This document shows, one piece after another, positions 30,082 to 40,072 of a DNA stretch of 64,000 bases. Under the pieces are notes generated by a model. That model saw only the letters and a list, made by a program, of their open reading frames with translations. It did no database searches and was not told the origin of the DNA. The stretch's first letter is position 1, and every line of letters starts with the position of its first letter. The DNA comes from Candidatus Poribacteria bacterium (GTDB taxonomy: Bacteria; Poribacteria; WGA-4E; WGA-3G), in the NCBI GenBank assembly GCA_012267415.1, contig JAAXGN010000115.1, forward strand, positions 1-64,000. The letters run 5' to 3'. Both the position numbers and the translations under genes were made by a program.

Positions 30082-30855
30082 ATGGTTACCAAGAAAGACA
30101 TTCAGGCGACATGTGATGACATTGTTCGTGAATTTGCTCCGTTACAGGTTATTCTGTTTGGTTCTCACGCGTATGGAACACCGACAGAAGACTCGGATGT
30201 AGATTTATTGGTTGTGATGGATATACCGGAGTCGGAAACGACTCGTCAAGCGGGAGAGATTTGGCAGCGCATCCCTCGACGCTTTAACATGGATCTGTTA
30301 GTGCGTTCTCCAAAGGAGATTGCATATCGGGTTTCTCATAACGACTGGTTCTTGCGTCAAATCACAGAAAAAGGTGAAGTGCTTTATGAATCTGTTGCGA
30401 GCGCGTACAATGTGGAAGGCAAAGCAGATGGACATATCAAGGAAGAAACTCTCATGAATCCATTAACCATTGAGTGGACAGAGAAAGCTGAAAAAGACTA
30501 TGCTGCGATATTGTTGCATCAACAGGTTGAATCACCAGACTTGGACTTTATCTGTTTCCATGCACAACAGTGTATTGAAAAATACTTAAAAGCTTGGATT
30601 CAAGAGGCAAATATTAATCTTCTGAAATCACATGATTTGATAGGTCTGTTAGGACTGATACTTCCTACTATACCGGACTGGCAAACTTGGCGAACCGATT
30701 TTGAGATTATCTCCCCTTATGCCGTGGAGTTTCGCTATCCCGGTAAATCAGCAGCAACTGCTGAGAATGCGGAACATGCTGTGAAAACTTGTAAAATAGT
30801 TCGCTATGAAGTGAGAAGATCGTTGAAATTGCCTCAAGTAGATTCAATCAATTAG
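30082..30855 (+). CDS. Nucleotidyltransferase (MNT) - HEPN domain fusion protein
   Basis: ILFGSHAYGTPTEDSDVDLLVVMD (MNT GSx10DxD); then WTEKAEKDYAAILLHQQ...DFICFHAQQCIEKYLKAWIQEANINLLKSHDLIGLLGL (HEPN) in one ORF. Confidence 0.88.
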   Translation: MVTKKDIQATCDDIVREFAPLQVILFGSHAYGTPTEDSDVDLLVVMDIPESETTRQAGEIWQRIPRRFNMDLLVRSPKEIAYRVSHNDWFLRQITEKGEVLYESVASAYNVEGKADGHIKEETLMNPLTIEWTEKAEKDYAAILLHQQVESPDLDFICFHAQQCIEKYLKAWIQEANINLLKSHDLIGLLGLILPTIPDWQTWRTDFEIISPYAVEFRYPGKSAATAENAEHAVKTCKIVRYEVRRSLKLPQVDSIN

Positions 30856-30929
30856 GACAGATTCTGGGTAAAAATTAGAGAAAACAATAATACCTATTGT
30901 TCTGTCCAGTTTAATACTGCAGTAACCCC

Positions 30930-30998
30930 GTTCGTAGTAGGGCAATTCATTGCCCGTTCTCTTTTCAAAAACGGGCAATGAATTGCCCTACTACGAAC
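30930..30998. repeat. Inverted pair of GTAG palindromes (29 bp perfect arms)
   Basis: gttcgtagtagggcaattcattgcccgtt ... aacgggcaatgaattgccctactacgaac; each arm contains gggcaattcattgccc. Related solo copy at 38679-38700. Confidence 0.85.
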
Positions 30999-31032
30999 TA
31001 ATTCACAATGTAATTTAAAGGTAGACAGTCTA

Positions 31033-34026
31033 CTATTCAGTTGCATCTTTTAATTCTTCCATACCATTCTTCAACCAATCCTCATTTTTTTCTTTCAACT
31101 TTTCAAGGTCGGCAGGATTCTTTATGTCAATGATATGAGGTGTTATTAAGAATACAATCTCTGTATCTTGCACTTCAGTTTCAGTACTCTTGAAGAGTCT
31201 TCCGAGTAAAGGAATGTCACCAAGAATAGGCACTTTGTTCTCTACCTGCTTCTGCTTCTTACGTATAATACCACCCACGATCAACTGCTGTCCATCTTCT
31301 ACATCAATATAGACACTAAGGCTATTGTCATCGGTTATTGGGGCATTAAAATCAGTAAACTCAATAAAATTACTTGCACTGATGTTTGTTATATCTAACC
31401 CAATTGTCCGCTTCCCATCTTCTCCTGCTTGCGATTTTGCGATGTATGGTGTCAGACTGATATTGATACCTACTGGCGGATCAATAAAGTCGTAGTTGAA
31501 TAGCGGTTGCGTTGCAGTATCACCAAGAATACTGTTCGTGTCAACACTCTGGAGATATGGAATTCTGCGACCACTGCTCCATGTGGCAGGACGACTATCA
31601 CGGGTCGTAATTGTAGGCGTGGACAATGTCTTTACTTTATTCTCACGAATCAGTGTGTGAAGAAGTGCCATGTATTCTCTGGTTACCAGACTGTAATTGA
31701 AACCAGATATTTCTTGTGTGAGACCGAGTTGTGCATCTGCTTCACCAATCAATGGATTATCCGGTGCAAGTTCAAGACCCCCCAACCTTCTTTCATTCGC
31801 AGTAACTTCAATACCCAGTTTAGTTGCTTCATCAAGTGTTACTTCAAGGATCTTAATGTCAATTCGAACCTGTCCTCGGACAAAATCGAGCTGCTTTATG
31901 AGGAGTTTCACCTGTTCCATATAGCGGCGTCGCGTGGTTACGACAAGCGAGTTCGTATCTGGATCAGCATAGACAGTTACCTTACCATACAACGAGTTGA
32001 TGTCGGTCGGTTCGTCAGCAGTAGTCGCTTGCCTGAAGAATCTTCCAAAACCGAACCCGTCATCTTCAGACTGTTGGTCTTGCCACACCTGTGAAAGCAG
32101 TGTCGCAATCGCATCTGCTGTGGCGTATTCCAGACGAATTGTCTCTGTAATCTCTACCTGATCCTCTGGGGTAGGGACGTCAATCTGTTTGATGAATGCT
32201 TCAATCATGTCAAAGTTTCGTTTTGTTCCTGTTGATACAATGACAGCATTCAGATTTACAAAAGGTTCGGCGGAAACATTTCCTGCCAATGAACCTTGCG
32301 TCTGTGATTGTGTAGATGTCTGACCTCGGTTGCGAATCCACCACCAGTCATCATCCCATCTATTGCTCGTACCACCAGTGTTTCCACCATAATGGGAATT
32401 GAGTAAATTTGCAACGTTTTCCGCATCAGCATATTTCAGACGAAATATCTTGGTCCCCCACTCCTGCTCAGGCATGCTAACATCAAGCTCTTCAATAAGA
32501 CCGTCTATCATTTCAAAATTTTGCTTAGCAGTTGAGATAATAAGTGCATTCAACCTTGCATCAAAAACAATATTCACTTGTCCTTGGACGCCAAATCCAC
32601 CTTCAGATGAAGAATCATCACCTCTACCTCTTTCCCACCATGGTCGATCCTCGTCATCACCGGCACCCGCTTCGAATAGGTCATCTAAAAGGGTCTTGAG
32701 ACCTTCAGCGTTGGCATTTTTTAGCAAGTACTTCTTATATTCTTGCTGTGACTGTTCCTGATCCAATTCGTTGATAATCTTATCTATGAGCACAAAATTA
32801 CGCGAGTCTGACGAAACAATGACCAAGTTTAAACGGTCATCCCTTGTGATATTGACCAAACCGACAATGCCTTGGAAGATATTTTCAGGATTTCTTCTAT
32901 CCCGTCTATAGGTAAGCATTTCCAAAATATCTTCTCTGTCAAAAGACCTTCTACCGTTACGTATATTCTCACCAGTGATAAGTTCTTCAAGCGTGGTAGC
33001 AACATCTTCTGCTGAAGCATACTGAAGGCGATAGGTTTTGATTTCTGTACTCAGTTCAGGTGCGGTATCAAGGTGTCGAATTATTTCTTGAACAATAACA
33101 AGGTTATCCTCAGATGCTTTTATAATCACAGAGTTTGAGTTTTCATCTGCAAACACCTTAATATAGCCTTCAACTATTTCTATACCTAATCCTTCTTCTA
33201 ATGCTTGCTTAATCTCCTCAGGATCAACACCTATGGGCACGCTTGCTTTTATATCTTCCTCATCATCATTTTCATCAAACAGGTTATCCATTGTATTCTC
33301 TATTGATGTCGCATCTGCATACGCTAACGGCATAATAGCGATTTTTAAAGACGAAGGGTCTCCTGCATCCGCGAACTGTAATATGTTAACGGCTCTCCGG
33401 ACAGTTGAGGATACATCCGTTATTACCAAAGCGTTGTTTGTAGCATCCGCAAAAATATTCGCTTGTTTATTCAACAAAGGTTTCAGAGCATTGACTTGTT
33501 CAGTAGCATCAGCATTTTGAAGTTGGATGATATAGGTCTGAATCTCATCAGTCATATCAACTAATTCTGGATTAGCTTCAATGATCTTTACTGGAACATT
33601 CATTGCAGTTGCTTTCTCAAATGTCGTTACAAGCAACGTGCTATCAACTCGGACAAATGTGAGGTCGTACTGTGCAAGTACGGTCTTAATTTTCTCTATC
33701 ACTTCATCAAGTGTAACATTGTTCAGATTTATCAAAGCAAATGGTTTGCCTGAAATATCTCCTTCGTTGGCGATAATGGTTAGATCGGTTTGTTGAGATA
33801 ACCATTCAAGTACCGTTTTCAGATCTCGACTTGTAAAGTTGAACGTAAACGTAAGCGGTTCTCCAGTTTCTTCATCCCGTGTAGTAACTTCCATCTGTCC
33901 CTGGTTCTGTGCATGTCCATCATCTGGCAATCCAGCTATCAAGCAGAAACCTATCAGCACAACTAAGCAGATTCTCATTTTTTGTTCAAACATCAAGCAA
34001 ACTAAATCCTTGCATATTTTCATCAT
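31033..34026 (-). CDS. gspD: Type II secretion system secretin with expanded secretin-N repeats
   Basis: Repeated secretin-N-like units (IQTYIIQLQNADATEQ, KIAIMPLAYADATSI, IKTYRLQYASAEDVA, YKKYLLKNANAEGLK, TKIFRLKYADAENVA, TETIRLEYATADAIA); C-terminal secretin GGIIRKKQKQVENKVPILGDIPLLGRLFKSTETEVQDTEIVFLITPHII. Confidence 0.93.
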   Translation of the reverse strand: MMKICKDLVCLMFEQKMRICLVVLIGFCLIAGLPDDGHAQNQGQMEVTTRDEETGEPLTFTFNFTSRDLKTVLEWLSQQTDLTIIANEGDISGKPFALINLNNVTLDEVIEKIKTVLAQYDLTFVRVDSTLLVTTFEKATAMNVPVKIIEANPELVDMTDEIQTYIIQLQNADATEQVNALKPLLNKQANIFADATNNALVITDVSSTVRRAVNILQFADAGDPSSLKIAIMPLAYADATSIENTMDNLFDENDDEEDIKASVPIGVDPEEIKQALEEGLGIEIVEGYIKVFADENSNSVIIKASEDNLVIVQEIIRHLDTAPELSTEIKTYRLQYASAEDVATTLEELITGENIRNGRRSFDREDILEMLTYRRDRRNPENIFQGIVGLVNITRDDRLNLVIVSSDSRNFVLIDKIINELDQEQSQQEYKKYLLKNANAEGLKTLLDDLFEAGAGDDEDRPWWERGRGDDSSSEGGFGVQGQVNIVFDARLNALIISTAKQNFEMIDGLIEELDVSMPEQEWGTKIFRLKYADAENVANLLNSHYGGNTGGTSNRWDDDWWWIRNRGQTSTQSQTQGSLAGNVSAEPFVNLNAVIVSTGTKRNFDMIEAFIKQIDVPTPEDQVEITETIRLEYATADAIATLLSQVWQDQQSEDDGFGFGRFFRQATTADEPTDINSLYGKVTVYADPDTNSLVVTTRRRYMEQVKLLIKQLDFVRGQVRIDIKILEVTLDEATKLGIEVTANERRLGGLELAPDNPLIGEADAQLGLTQEISGFNYSLVTREYMALLHTLIRENKVKTLSTPTITTRDSRPATWSSGRRIPYLQSVDTNSILGDTATQPLFNYDFIDPPVGINISLTPYIAKSQAGEDGKRTIGLDITNISASNFIEFTDFNAPITDDNSLSVYIDVEDGQQLIVGGIIRKKQKQVENKVPILGDIPLLGRLFKSTETEVQDTEIVFLITPHIIDIKNPADLEKLKEKNEDWLKNGMEELKDATE

Positions 34027-35276
34027 TGATAAACCCTCGCAATCATAAGTACATCTACGTTTATTTTATTATCTCTATCGGTGGAAACTTTTAGGTCTCT
34101 TACCATCAACCACTTTGTTTTCGTTTCAATTAAACGATTTAACTTAACAAGCTTATCTAATTCAGTTTTAAACTTCACTTTAATCGTATAACTATCTGGT
34201 GAATAAGTGGTAGGAGCCAATTGCAGCTTCTGGGTAAGATCGGTGATCTGATATTGAATCTGTTCAAGATATACAAGTAGATCCGATGTCAGTTGATCCC
34301 TATTCAGTTCCACTACATCATTATCTATTAGATTTGTTAATTTCATTAAAATATCACTATTCGGACGAAAGTTATAGGTAACGGTAGGTTTCTTGGCACC
34401 AATACCGAAGAAACCTGGCGTAGCCACAGTTTCTGTCTTAAAATATTCACTTTCAAAAAGACCTGTGTCTGCACCGACAAGATGCTGTTCTACCTTCGTT
34501 AACAGTAGTTCTATGAGTTCAATCCTTATAGAACTTGGTATAGATTCCGGGAGAGAAGCAAACTCCCATTTTGATGCATCATCTTCCTGTGCATCAGATC
34601 CCATCTGTTCCTTCTCTGTAGCATCGGAAGTTTGAGTAGCCTCAGACTCTTCGTTCTCTTCCTGTTCAACATTATCCTGAACGTCATGTTCTGCTTCTTC
34701 AGTATCCTCTGTTTCTTCTGCTTCTTCAAGGTCCTCTTCACCTAACCATGCATTCATCAACGTATCCATCATATCCTCTTCAGTGTATGATTCATCTGCT
34801 ATTTCAGCTTCCATTTCAGATGTTAGTATTTCACGTTCTGCTTCTAATTTGTTCTGGTAAAGAAGGACAATCAGGTTGCGTCTGGCTTGCGTTGTGAGTG
34901 GTTCAGATTTCTTTCCTGGCACAGGTTCTATATTCAATTGATAGTTACGTGGGATGCCAGCCTCTCTAATAATCCCATTGATCTTTTTTCGAACAACTGT
35001 ATTCGGAAAATCATCCGTAAAAATATTAGTGCCTTCACTATTATCTGCAAGACCGACTTTTTGATATAGTCCTGACTGAATAGGTTTAAGTAATTCAGAT
35101 GCCATTACCAAGTCTTTAGTAGATTGTAGGTTTATCTGCTTAGACTCAAACTCAGGATTGGAAACTAATTTATACATGTCTGGTCCCCATTGCGTCGCTA
35201 CAGCGATAATAAGGACGACACCTAAGATTCCTATTAATAATTTTGTCGTATTTGTAAGTTGAAGATTCAAGTTCAT
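34023..35276 (-). CDS. Putative GspM-like inner-membrane T2SS component
   Basis: Single N-terminal TM (LLIGILGVVLIIAVATQW), acidic low-complexity middle (EEDLEEAEETEDTEEAEHD), position between gspL-like and gspD genes. Confidence 0.55.
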   Translation of the reverse strand: MNLNLQLTNTTKLLIGILGVVLIIAVATQWGPDMYKLVSNPEFESKQINLQSTKDLVMASELLKPIQSGLYQKVGLADNSEGTNIFTDDFPNTVVRKKINGIIREAGIPRNYQLNIEPVPGKKSEPLTTQARRNLIVLLYQNKLEAEREILTSEMEAEIADESYTEEDMMDTLMNAWLGEEDLEEAEETEDTEEAEHDVQDNVEQEENEESEATQTSDATEKEQMGSDAQEDDASKWEFASLPESIPSSIRIELIELLLTKVEQHLVGADTGLFESEYFKTETVATPGFFGIGAKKPTVTYNFRPNSDILMKLTNLIDNDVVELNRDQLTSDLLVYLEQIQYQITDLTQKLQLAPTTYSPDSYTIKVKFKTELDKLVKLNRLIETKTKWLMVRDLKVSTDRDNKINVDVLMIARVYQ

Positions 35277-35321
35277 TTCTGTTGTATCCTTCTATATGCA
35301 TTATCGTTGGAGCCAGGTTTC

Positions 35322-35344
35322 GTAGGGGCGGGGTTTCCCCGCCC
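35322..35344. repeat. Solitary GTAG-footed GC-rich palindrome
   Basis: gtaggggcggggtttccccgccc; same stem family as 22664-22686. Confidence 0.75.
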
Positions 35345-35387
35345 GTGTATTATTGGGTTTCCCGACCGCGTATTGCTTAGTTCTGCA

Positions 35388-37103
35388 TTATTTATCTTGC
35401 ATTTCCATCTCTCGTTCTTTATCCTCATCTGAGAAATCTGTATTCTGATCTGGTGGAGACATATCAACATCCTCCTCAACCTGTTCAATCAACTCTACCT
35501 CAGGTTTTGGGTAACGCATCTGTGCAATTTTCTGAGCGGCATCTGTTGCCAATTTACAATTGATCTTCACCTCAAATGTGGGTCTACGTTCATCTCCGGT
35601 TGTCGTTACCTCACCCGCATCTATATCACTGAAGATTTCTGAGTTTCTCATGACACCGATCATTGAATCAATGGAATCATGAGCATTCGCTTGTAGACTA
35701 AATGTGATACGCGTTTTGGTAAAATCGTCAAGGTTGTTTGCTTCAAAAGTCTTCCAAGCGACCTTCGTGCGATCATTAAAGAGTTTACTTAGGACATGCA
35801 AGACATCAATAGGTGTAACACTGTGTCTCAGTTTATTAGCCAAAACCAATTCAAGAGAAAGCTGTTTCTTCGCATCCGCTTCTAACCCTCGGTATGTAGC
35901 GATCATGTTATCTAAGTTCAACTCTTTGGACTTTTGCGCTCTACTCCACGTAACACCACATACAGCAATAATTACGATAATAACCGCCGCAAAACCCGCT
36001 GCAATCAGTTGCTGATGTTTACGAGAGGACTCTTCACGTTTGACTCCTATTTCTGTCGGTAAAAGAGATACCGGTTTTTCTGCCTCTATTACATGTAGAC
36101 CGATCCCTAACGGAACAGCGAAAGTGCCACCGTAACTATCAGGATTACTTGCAAGATTACTTGTATCTAAAACACCTGTATTTAGTGGGTTCCAAAGACG
36201 AGTAGGTATCTGAAAGTGATCTTGACATGTTTCAGCTAATTCAGGCACTCGTGCACCGCCACCACATAACAGTATTTCGGAAATCGCTTCAGGTTCAGAC
36301 ATAGTGGTCTCGCGTTCTGCGGCACCGATGGACCGTTCCAATTCAGCAATGAAACGTCTTGTCCAGGTACGCGTTGGAGGTTGATTAGCAGGAATCTGTT
36401 GCTTTTCCTCTTCTGCTGACTCAGCATCAATATCCATTTCTGTCATCAATGTTCTCGTCAAATGGTTACCACTTACAGTGAAACCACGCGAAAACTGGAG
36501 GGACTCACCTTGCATAATACAGAAGTCTGTAAGTCCGGCTCCAATATCAACGATTATAGTGCGACCAGTGGTATCTGAGAGACTCTGACGAGCAATTGTG
36601 GCGATCGCTAACATTGAAGGCACAACCGCAGAGGGTGTAATTCCCATCTCTTTTAAAGCATCCATATACCGGGATACTGTATCTCGACGGGTAGAAAGCA
36701 ACTCCACAGATAGTGAATCCGGAGTACGTCTTATATCATGGTATGTAAAAACAGAATTCTCCTTCTGAAACGGTAGTTCTGTTTCTGCAGCCATATCAAT
36801 CATCGTCGGGAGTTGTGCATCTGTTGTACCTGGTGGTAAATTCGCTAAAGTCTTGGTTACGACATATAAACGCGGAATTGAAATTGCAACATCTATTTTG
36901 TGTTTGTTAAAAAAGTTCCTTTTGATGTTAAGTTGATTCCACAAACTACGCACTGTTTCTGATACGTGAGTTGGATCATCAGGATCAGTGAACGTTTCTG
37001 TCCCCGAATTCAGGATATGTAACCCATCGGGGGTTTTTTCTATGTGGACTATTTTTGCTGTAGCAGTACCGATATCAATTGCTACGACTTGTGTGTTTGC
37101 CAT
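35388..37103 (-). CDS. PilM/GspL-like actin-fold protein fused to a PilN-like membrane segment
   Basis: VVAIDIGTATAKIVHIEK, TIIVDIGAGLTDFCIMQGESLQFSRGF, ILLCGGGARVPELAE (ASKHA fold); TM LIAAGFAAVIIVIIAVCGVTW followed by a PilN-like region. Confidence 0.85.
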   Translation of the reverse strand: MANTQVVAIDIGTATAKIVHIEKTPDGLHILNSGTETFTDPDDPTHVSETVRSLWNQLNIKRNFFNKHKIDVAISIPRLYVVTKTLANLPPGTTDAQLPTMIDMAAETELPFQKENSVFTYHDIRRTPDSLSVELLSTRRDTVSRYMDALKEMGITPSAVVPSMLAIATIARQSLSDTTGRTIIVDIGAGLTDFCIMQGESLQFSRGFTVSGNHLTRTLMTEMDIDAESAEEEKQQIPANQPPTRTWTRRFIAELERSIGAAERETTMSEPEAISEILLCGGGARVPELAETCQDHFQIPTRLWNPLNTGVLDTSNLASNPDSYGGTFAVPLGIGLHVIEAEKPVSLLPTEIGVKREESSRKHQQLIAAGFAAVIIVIIAVCGVTWSRAQKSKELNLDNMIATYRGLEADAKKQLSLELVLANKLRHSVTPIDVLHVLSKLFNDRTKVAWKTFEANNLDDFTKTRITFSLQANAHDSIDSMIGVMRNSEIFSDIDAGEVTTTGDERRPTFEVKINCKLATDAAQKIAQMRYPKPEVELIEQVEEDVDMSPPDQNTDFSDEDKEREMEMQDK

Positions 37104-37137
37104 CTTTAACCTCATACTATGATGTTATACTTCCCAC

Positions 37138-38655
37138 TTAATCTTGTCGCCAGTAAGGGACATTCAGTTGATTTTCTTCTCTGATAACCACGCCAACGCA
37201 CCTTGCAAGCGTCTTACCGGTTGCATCAACTCCCATAGATTCAATTCGGTAACCGCGTGTGCGATATGTAACATAATCTACAACTTGTCTGAAAGTTTGG
37301 TTGTCAATCTCATCAAGTTGCAGGAGTTGTGAAATGTTACTGAATGGATTTCCGGTGACATTATCTTCTGGGTTGTTGTTCTGTTGGTTTTCGCTTTCCT
37401 CTTCACGGCGAGTTTTGATCGCTTGTGCTTTTGCCTGATCCATACCCGGCAGCAACTGTAATATTTCAACGGGTGCAGTATTAATATTGACCAGTCCTTC
37501 AACAGTCTGTCCATCTTCTGTGGTAATCCTATCAACAATACCTGCAAACTCTTGCATCGTCAGAACTCTCACATCTCTGATAGCATCTATGGATTGAAAA
37601 TCACCTTGTGCATCACGATGTGCAACAATTCGTTGTGCGATTCCTTGATCTATACCGGGTAATTCTTCCAATTCATCCTCGTCAGCGTTGTTTATATTAA
37701 CTTGGTTGTTATTGCCGCCACCTTGATTTCCTGGCCCAAAACCGTTATCGTCTTCATTACCCGTATCTATTTCCTGAATTGTGATGCGGCCACTAATGTT
37801 ATTGAAAACTTGATTTGAGACTGCCGGTACATCTAAGAGTGCAGCTAAACCACTAAATTCCCGTGCTTGTATAATTGCTTGTGCTTCCCCTTGTGAGAAT
37901 ACATTTTGATTATTATTACCTCTAATGCCTGATATTTGTTGTGCATTAGCAGAATTGATATTTACCCTCGCTTGTCCATTTGTATCCGTATTCGCGTCAA
38001 GCGAGTGAACGGTTGTTAAGGTTACAATTCCACCAGAACTCGGTTGAATCTGTGCTAACTGCGGCAATTGTGCTAATTCAGTCTGCGGTACCTGTTCTTC
38101 TGACCCACTTGTGGGGGCAGCTTGTACCTGTATCCCATACAGAATCTGTTCTGTCATGCCTTCAATACGTGCAACGTCACGGACAGTGCGAAAGGGACGA
38201 CCTTCAACAATCCGAGCTGCAAGGTCCGTGGATAAATCTGTTTCTGCTTGGGCACCTGATAGCAGGAGCAGATTCCGAATTGTTTCTACTGGGGCAGTAT
38301 TTAGATTTATCCTTGAGGATTCATCAGTGATAGCAGTACGAAACGTAAGGAATCCACCTACCTGAATGCCATCGTCTATCACCTCTTCAATTGGTGCCGC
38401 CCAAGTTTCACCGAGTGAGTCAAAACTTGTTTCATCATTACGTAGTTTTGCTAACCCCAATTCAAATCCTGCTTTAGCAGCATAATGATACTTCACTCTT
38501 TCGGAAAAGTTGCTCTGTGCTTTATTCTCAAGATTAAATGAATATAGCAGCTGCATCGCTACGACTGAAAGGATTGTCAATATCCATAGCGTCGAGACAA
38601 GTGACAAGCCATCTGAATCAGAGATAAAGTTAGTTTTTAGACAAAATCTTTTCAT
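37138..38655 (-). CDS. gspK: General secretion pathway protein K with multiple HhH/ComEA-like repeats
   Basis: LSLVSTLWILTILSVVAMQLLYSFNLENKAQ (GspK N-terminus); repeats RINLNTAPVETI, RVNINSANAQQI, QVNINNADEDELEELPGIDQGIAQRIVAHR, LVNINTAPVEILQLLPGMDQAKAQAI. Confidence 0.88.
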   Translation of the reverse strand: MKRFCLKTNFISDSDGLSLVSTLWILTILSVVAMQLLYSFNLENKAQSNFSERVKYHYAAKAGFELGLAKLRNDETSFDSLGETWAAPIEEVIDDGIQVGGFLTFRTAITDESSRINLNTAPVETIRNLLLLSGAQAETDLSTDLAARIVEGRPFRTVRDVARIEGMTEQILYGIQVQAAPTSGSEEQVPQTELAQLPQLAQIQPSSGGIVTLTTVHSLDANTDTNGQARVNINSANAQQISGIRGNNNQNVFSQGEAQAIIQAREFSGLAALLDVPAVSNQVFNNISGRITIQEIDTGNEDDNGFGPGNQGGGNNNQVNINNADEDELEELPGIDQGIAQRIVAHRDAQGDFQSIDAIRDVRVLTMQEFAGIVDRITTEDGQTVEGLVNINTAPVEILQLLPGMDQAKAQAIKTRREEESENQQNNNPEDNVTGNPFSNISQLLQLDEIDNQTFRQVVDYVTYRTRGYRIESMGVDATGKTLARCVGVVIREENQLNVPYWRQD

Positions 38656-38678
38656 TATTTAACCATGTTTGGCACGAC

Positions 38679-38700
38679 GGGCAATGAATTGCCCTACTAC
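38679..38700. repeat. Solitary GTAG-footed palindrome (GGGCAATTCATTGCCC family)
   Basis: gggcaatgaattgccctactac. Confidence 0.75.
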
Positions 38701-38730
38701 AAGCCAGTTTCAATAGGAATTGACAAAGCA

Positions 38731-39612
38731 CTATTGTGCAGTATCGGTGGCACCAGCAGGTATATATACCATCGTAGACTGCGTTAATGCACCTTGTCCT
38801 ATGACACCAGGGTTCTGTGCTGCAGGTTGAACAGACGTTCTGTTCTGTCTGTTCTCATCAATGACGCTTACAAGTACTTGGACACCAACAGGGATAACAT
38901 CTGTCTGTTCCCAAGATTCAAACATCCCACCCGATTCAGCATCTATATAATTAAGGTCAAAGTTTATGATGCCATCTATCAAAGATTCTACGGTAAACGC
39001 AATCGGCATCCCATTTTCATCTACAGTAGGCTTTACACCAGCATCCATTATCGTCGCGACAATAAACTCTGGGTTTAATGCTGTGGAAACGACACGATAT
39101 AGGGTAAGTCTCTCTTCCTGCTGTTGTACGTTACTACTGTTTGACCCTTGTGATTCGTTAATCGGTGGCGGAACTGATCCGCTTTCAATTTCTTCATACG
39201 GAATCTTCGGTCCAATATAATATACGACACGCCGCACATCACTCAAAGGAGGCATAGGTACAGGACGCGGCCCCTCTAACTGCACAGCAAATACATCTGG
39301 ATCTGTCTTAACTAATGTGACAAAACTGACAATGTCTCTATTCCCGGAAGATGTAGGGACATCTTGAGAGAAGATCGTTAGCAATTCGTCAGATGTATCC
39401 GTCTGAATTTGACTTAGATCGGTGACAAAACGATCTAAAGCAACACGACAACGTTGTCCCTGGATCAATTTCGCCTGCGTGCGATTGTAAGCATCCATCG
39501 CTGTGTTAAAGACTGCGTAGGTGGAACCTCCCATGATTATAATGATGGTAACGGATGTTAACAATTCTACCAACGTAAGTCCGCTTTGACTTTTAGGGTT
39601 TACATATCGCAT
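38731..39612 (-). CDS. gspJ: Type II secretion pseudopilin J
   Basis: SGLTLVELLTSVTIIIIMGGSTYAVFNTAMDAY prepilin signature; position after gspI. Start inferred at MRYVNPK. Confidence 0.8.
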   Translation of the reverse strand: MRYVNPKSQSGLTLVELLTSVTIIIIMGGSTYAVFNTAMDAYNRTQAKLIQGQRCRVALDRFVTDLSQIQTDTSDELLTIFSQDVPTSSGNRDIVSFVTLVKTDPDVFAVQLEGPRPVPMPPLSDVRRVVYYIGPKIPYEEIESGSVPPPINESQGSNSSNVQQQEERLTLYRVVSTALNPEFIVATIMDAGVKPTVDENGMPIAFTVESLIDGIINFDLNYIDAESGGMFESWEQTDVIPVGVQVLVSVIDENRQNRTSVQPAAQNPGVIGQGALTQSTMVYIPAGATDTAQ

Positions 39613-39658
39613 ACTTAAATTCCCAATGAGAGAAGTCTGGGGTATTAGATTCAATACC

Positions 39659-40066
39659 TTAGTTCTGTGTTTGCTGTAATGATCTGTCTGCAATAAAGGA
39701 ATATGTACTGATAGATCTCGGTTGACCAAAATGGTCCCACATAATTGTTAATTGAATTCGCCGCAATCCATCAAATTCTTCAGATTGAACATCTTGGACA
39801 GCAGACTGCCACTGAAAGATGGAACCTTCACCAAATTCTCCACCACTTTCACCGGTTTCTGGGAACCCGTTCATCTCAATTTCCGCCATTTTAAACTTCA
39901 TCAGATAGAGAGCGGTCATTCTGTTATCAGTCAGACGCTGGTTCCGTGAGACATCGTTAAATACTTTCAGCAGTGCTGGAAACACTGCAGCCATAATCGT
40001 AATCGTTACAAGGATTTCTGCAAATGTGAAACCGTCTGTGCTGGGTGAAATTCTAAGAAACCGCAT
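39659..40066 (-). CDS. gspI: Type II secretion pseudopilin I
   Basis: DGFTFAEILVTITIMAAVFPALLKVFND; small size; position in operon. Confidence 0.78.
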   Translation of the reverse strand: MRFLRISPSTDGFTFAEILVTITIMAAVFPALLKVFNDVSRNQRLTDNRMTALYLMKFKMAEIEMNGFPETGESGGEFGEGSIFQWQSAVQDVQSEEFDGLRRIQLTIMWDHFGQPRSISTYSFIADRSLQQTQN

Positions 40067-40072
40067 AGTATT

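Noticed and set aside
29907-30116. 69 aa ORF overlapping the start of the MNT-HEPN gene
   Set aside because: Overlaps the GTAG inverted repeat and the real gene start; no recognisable domain.
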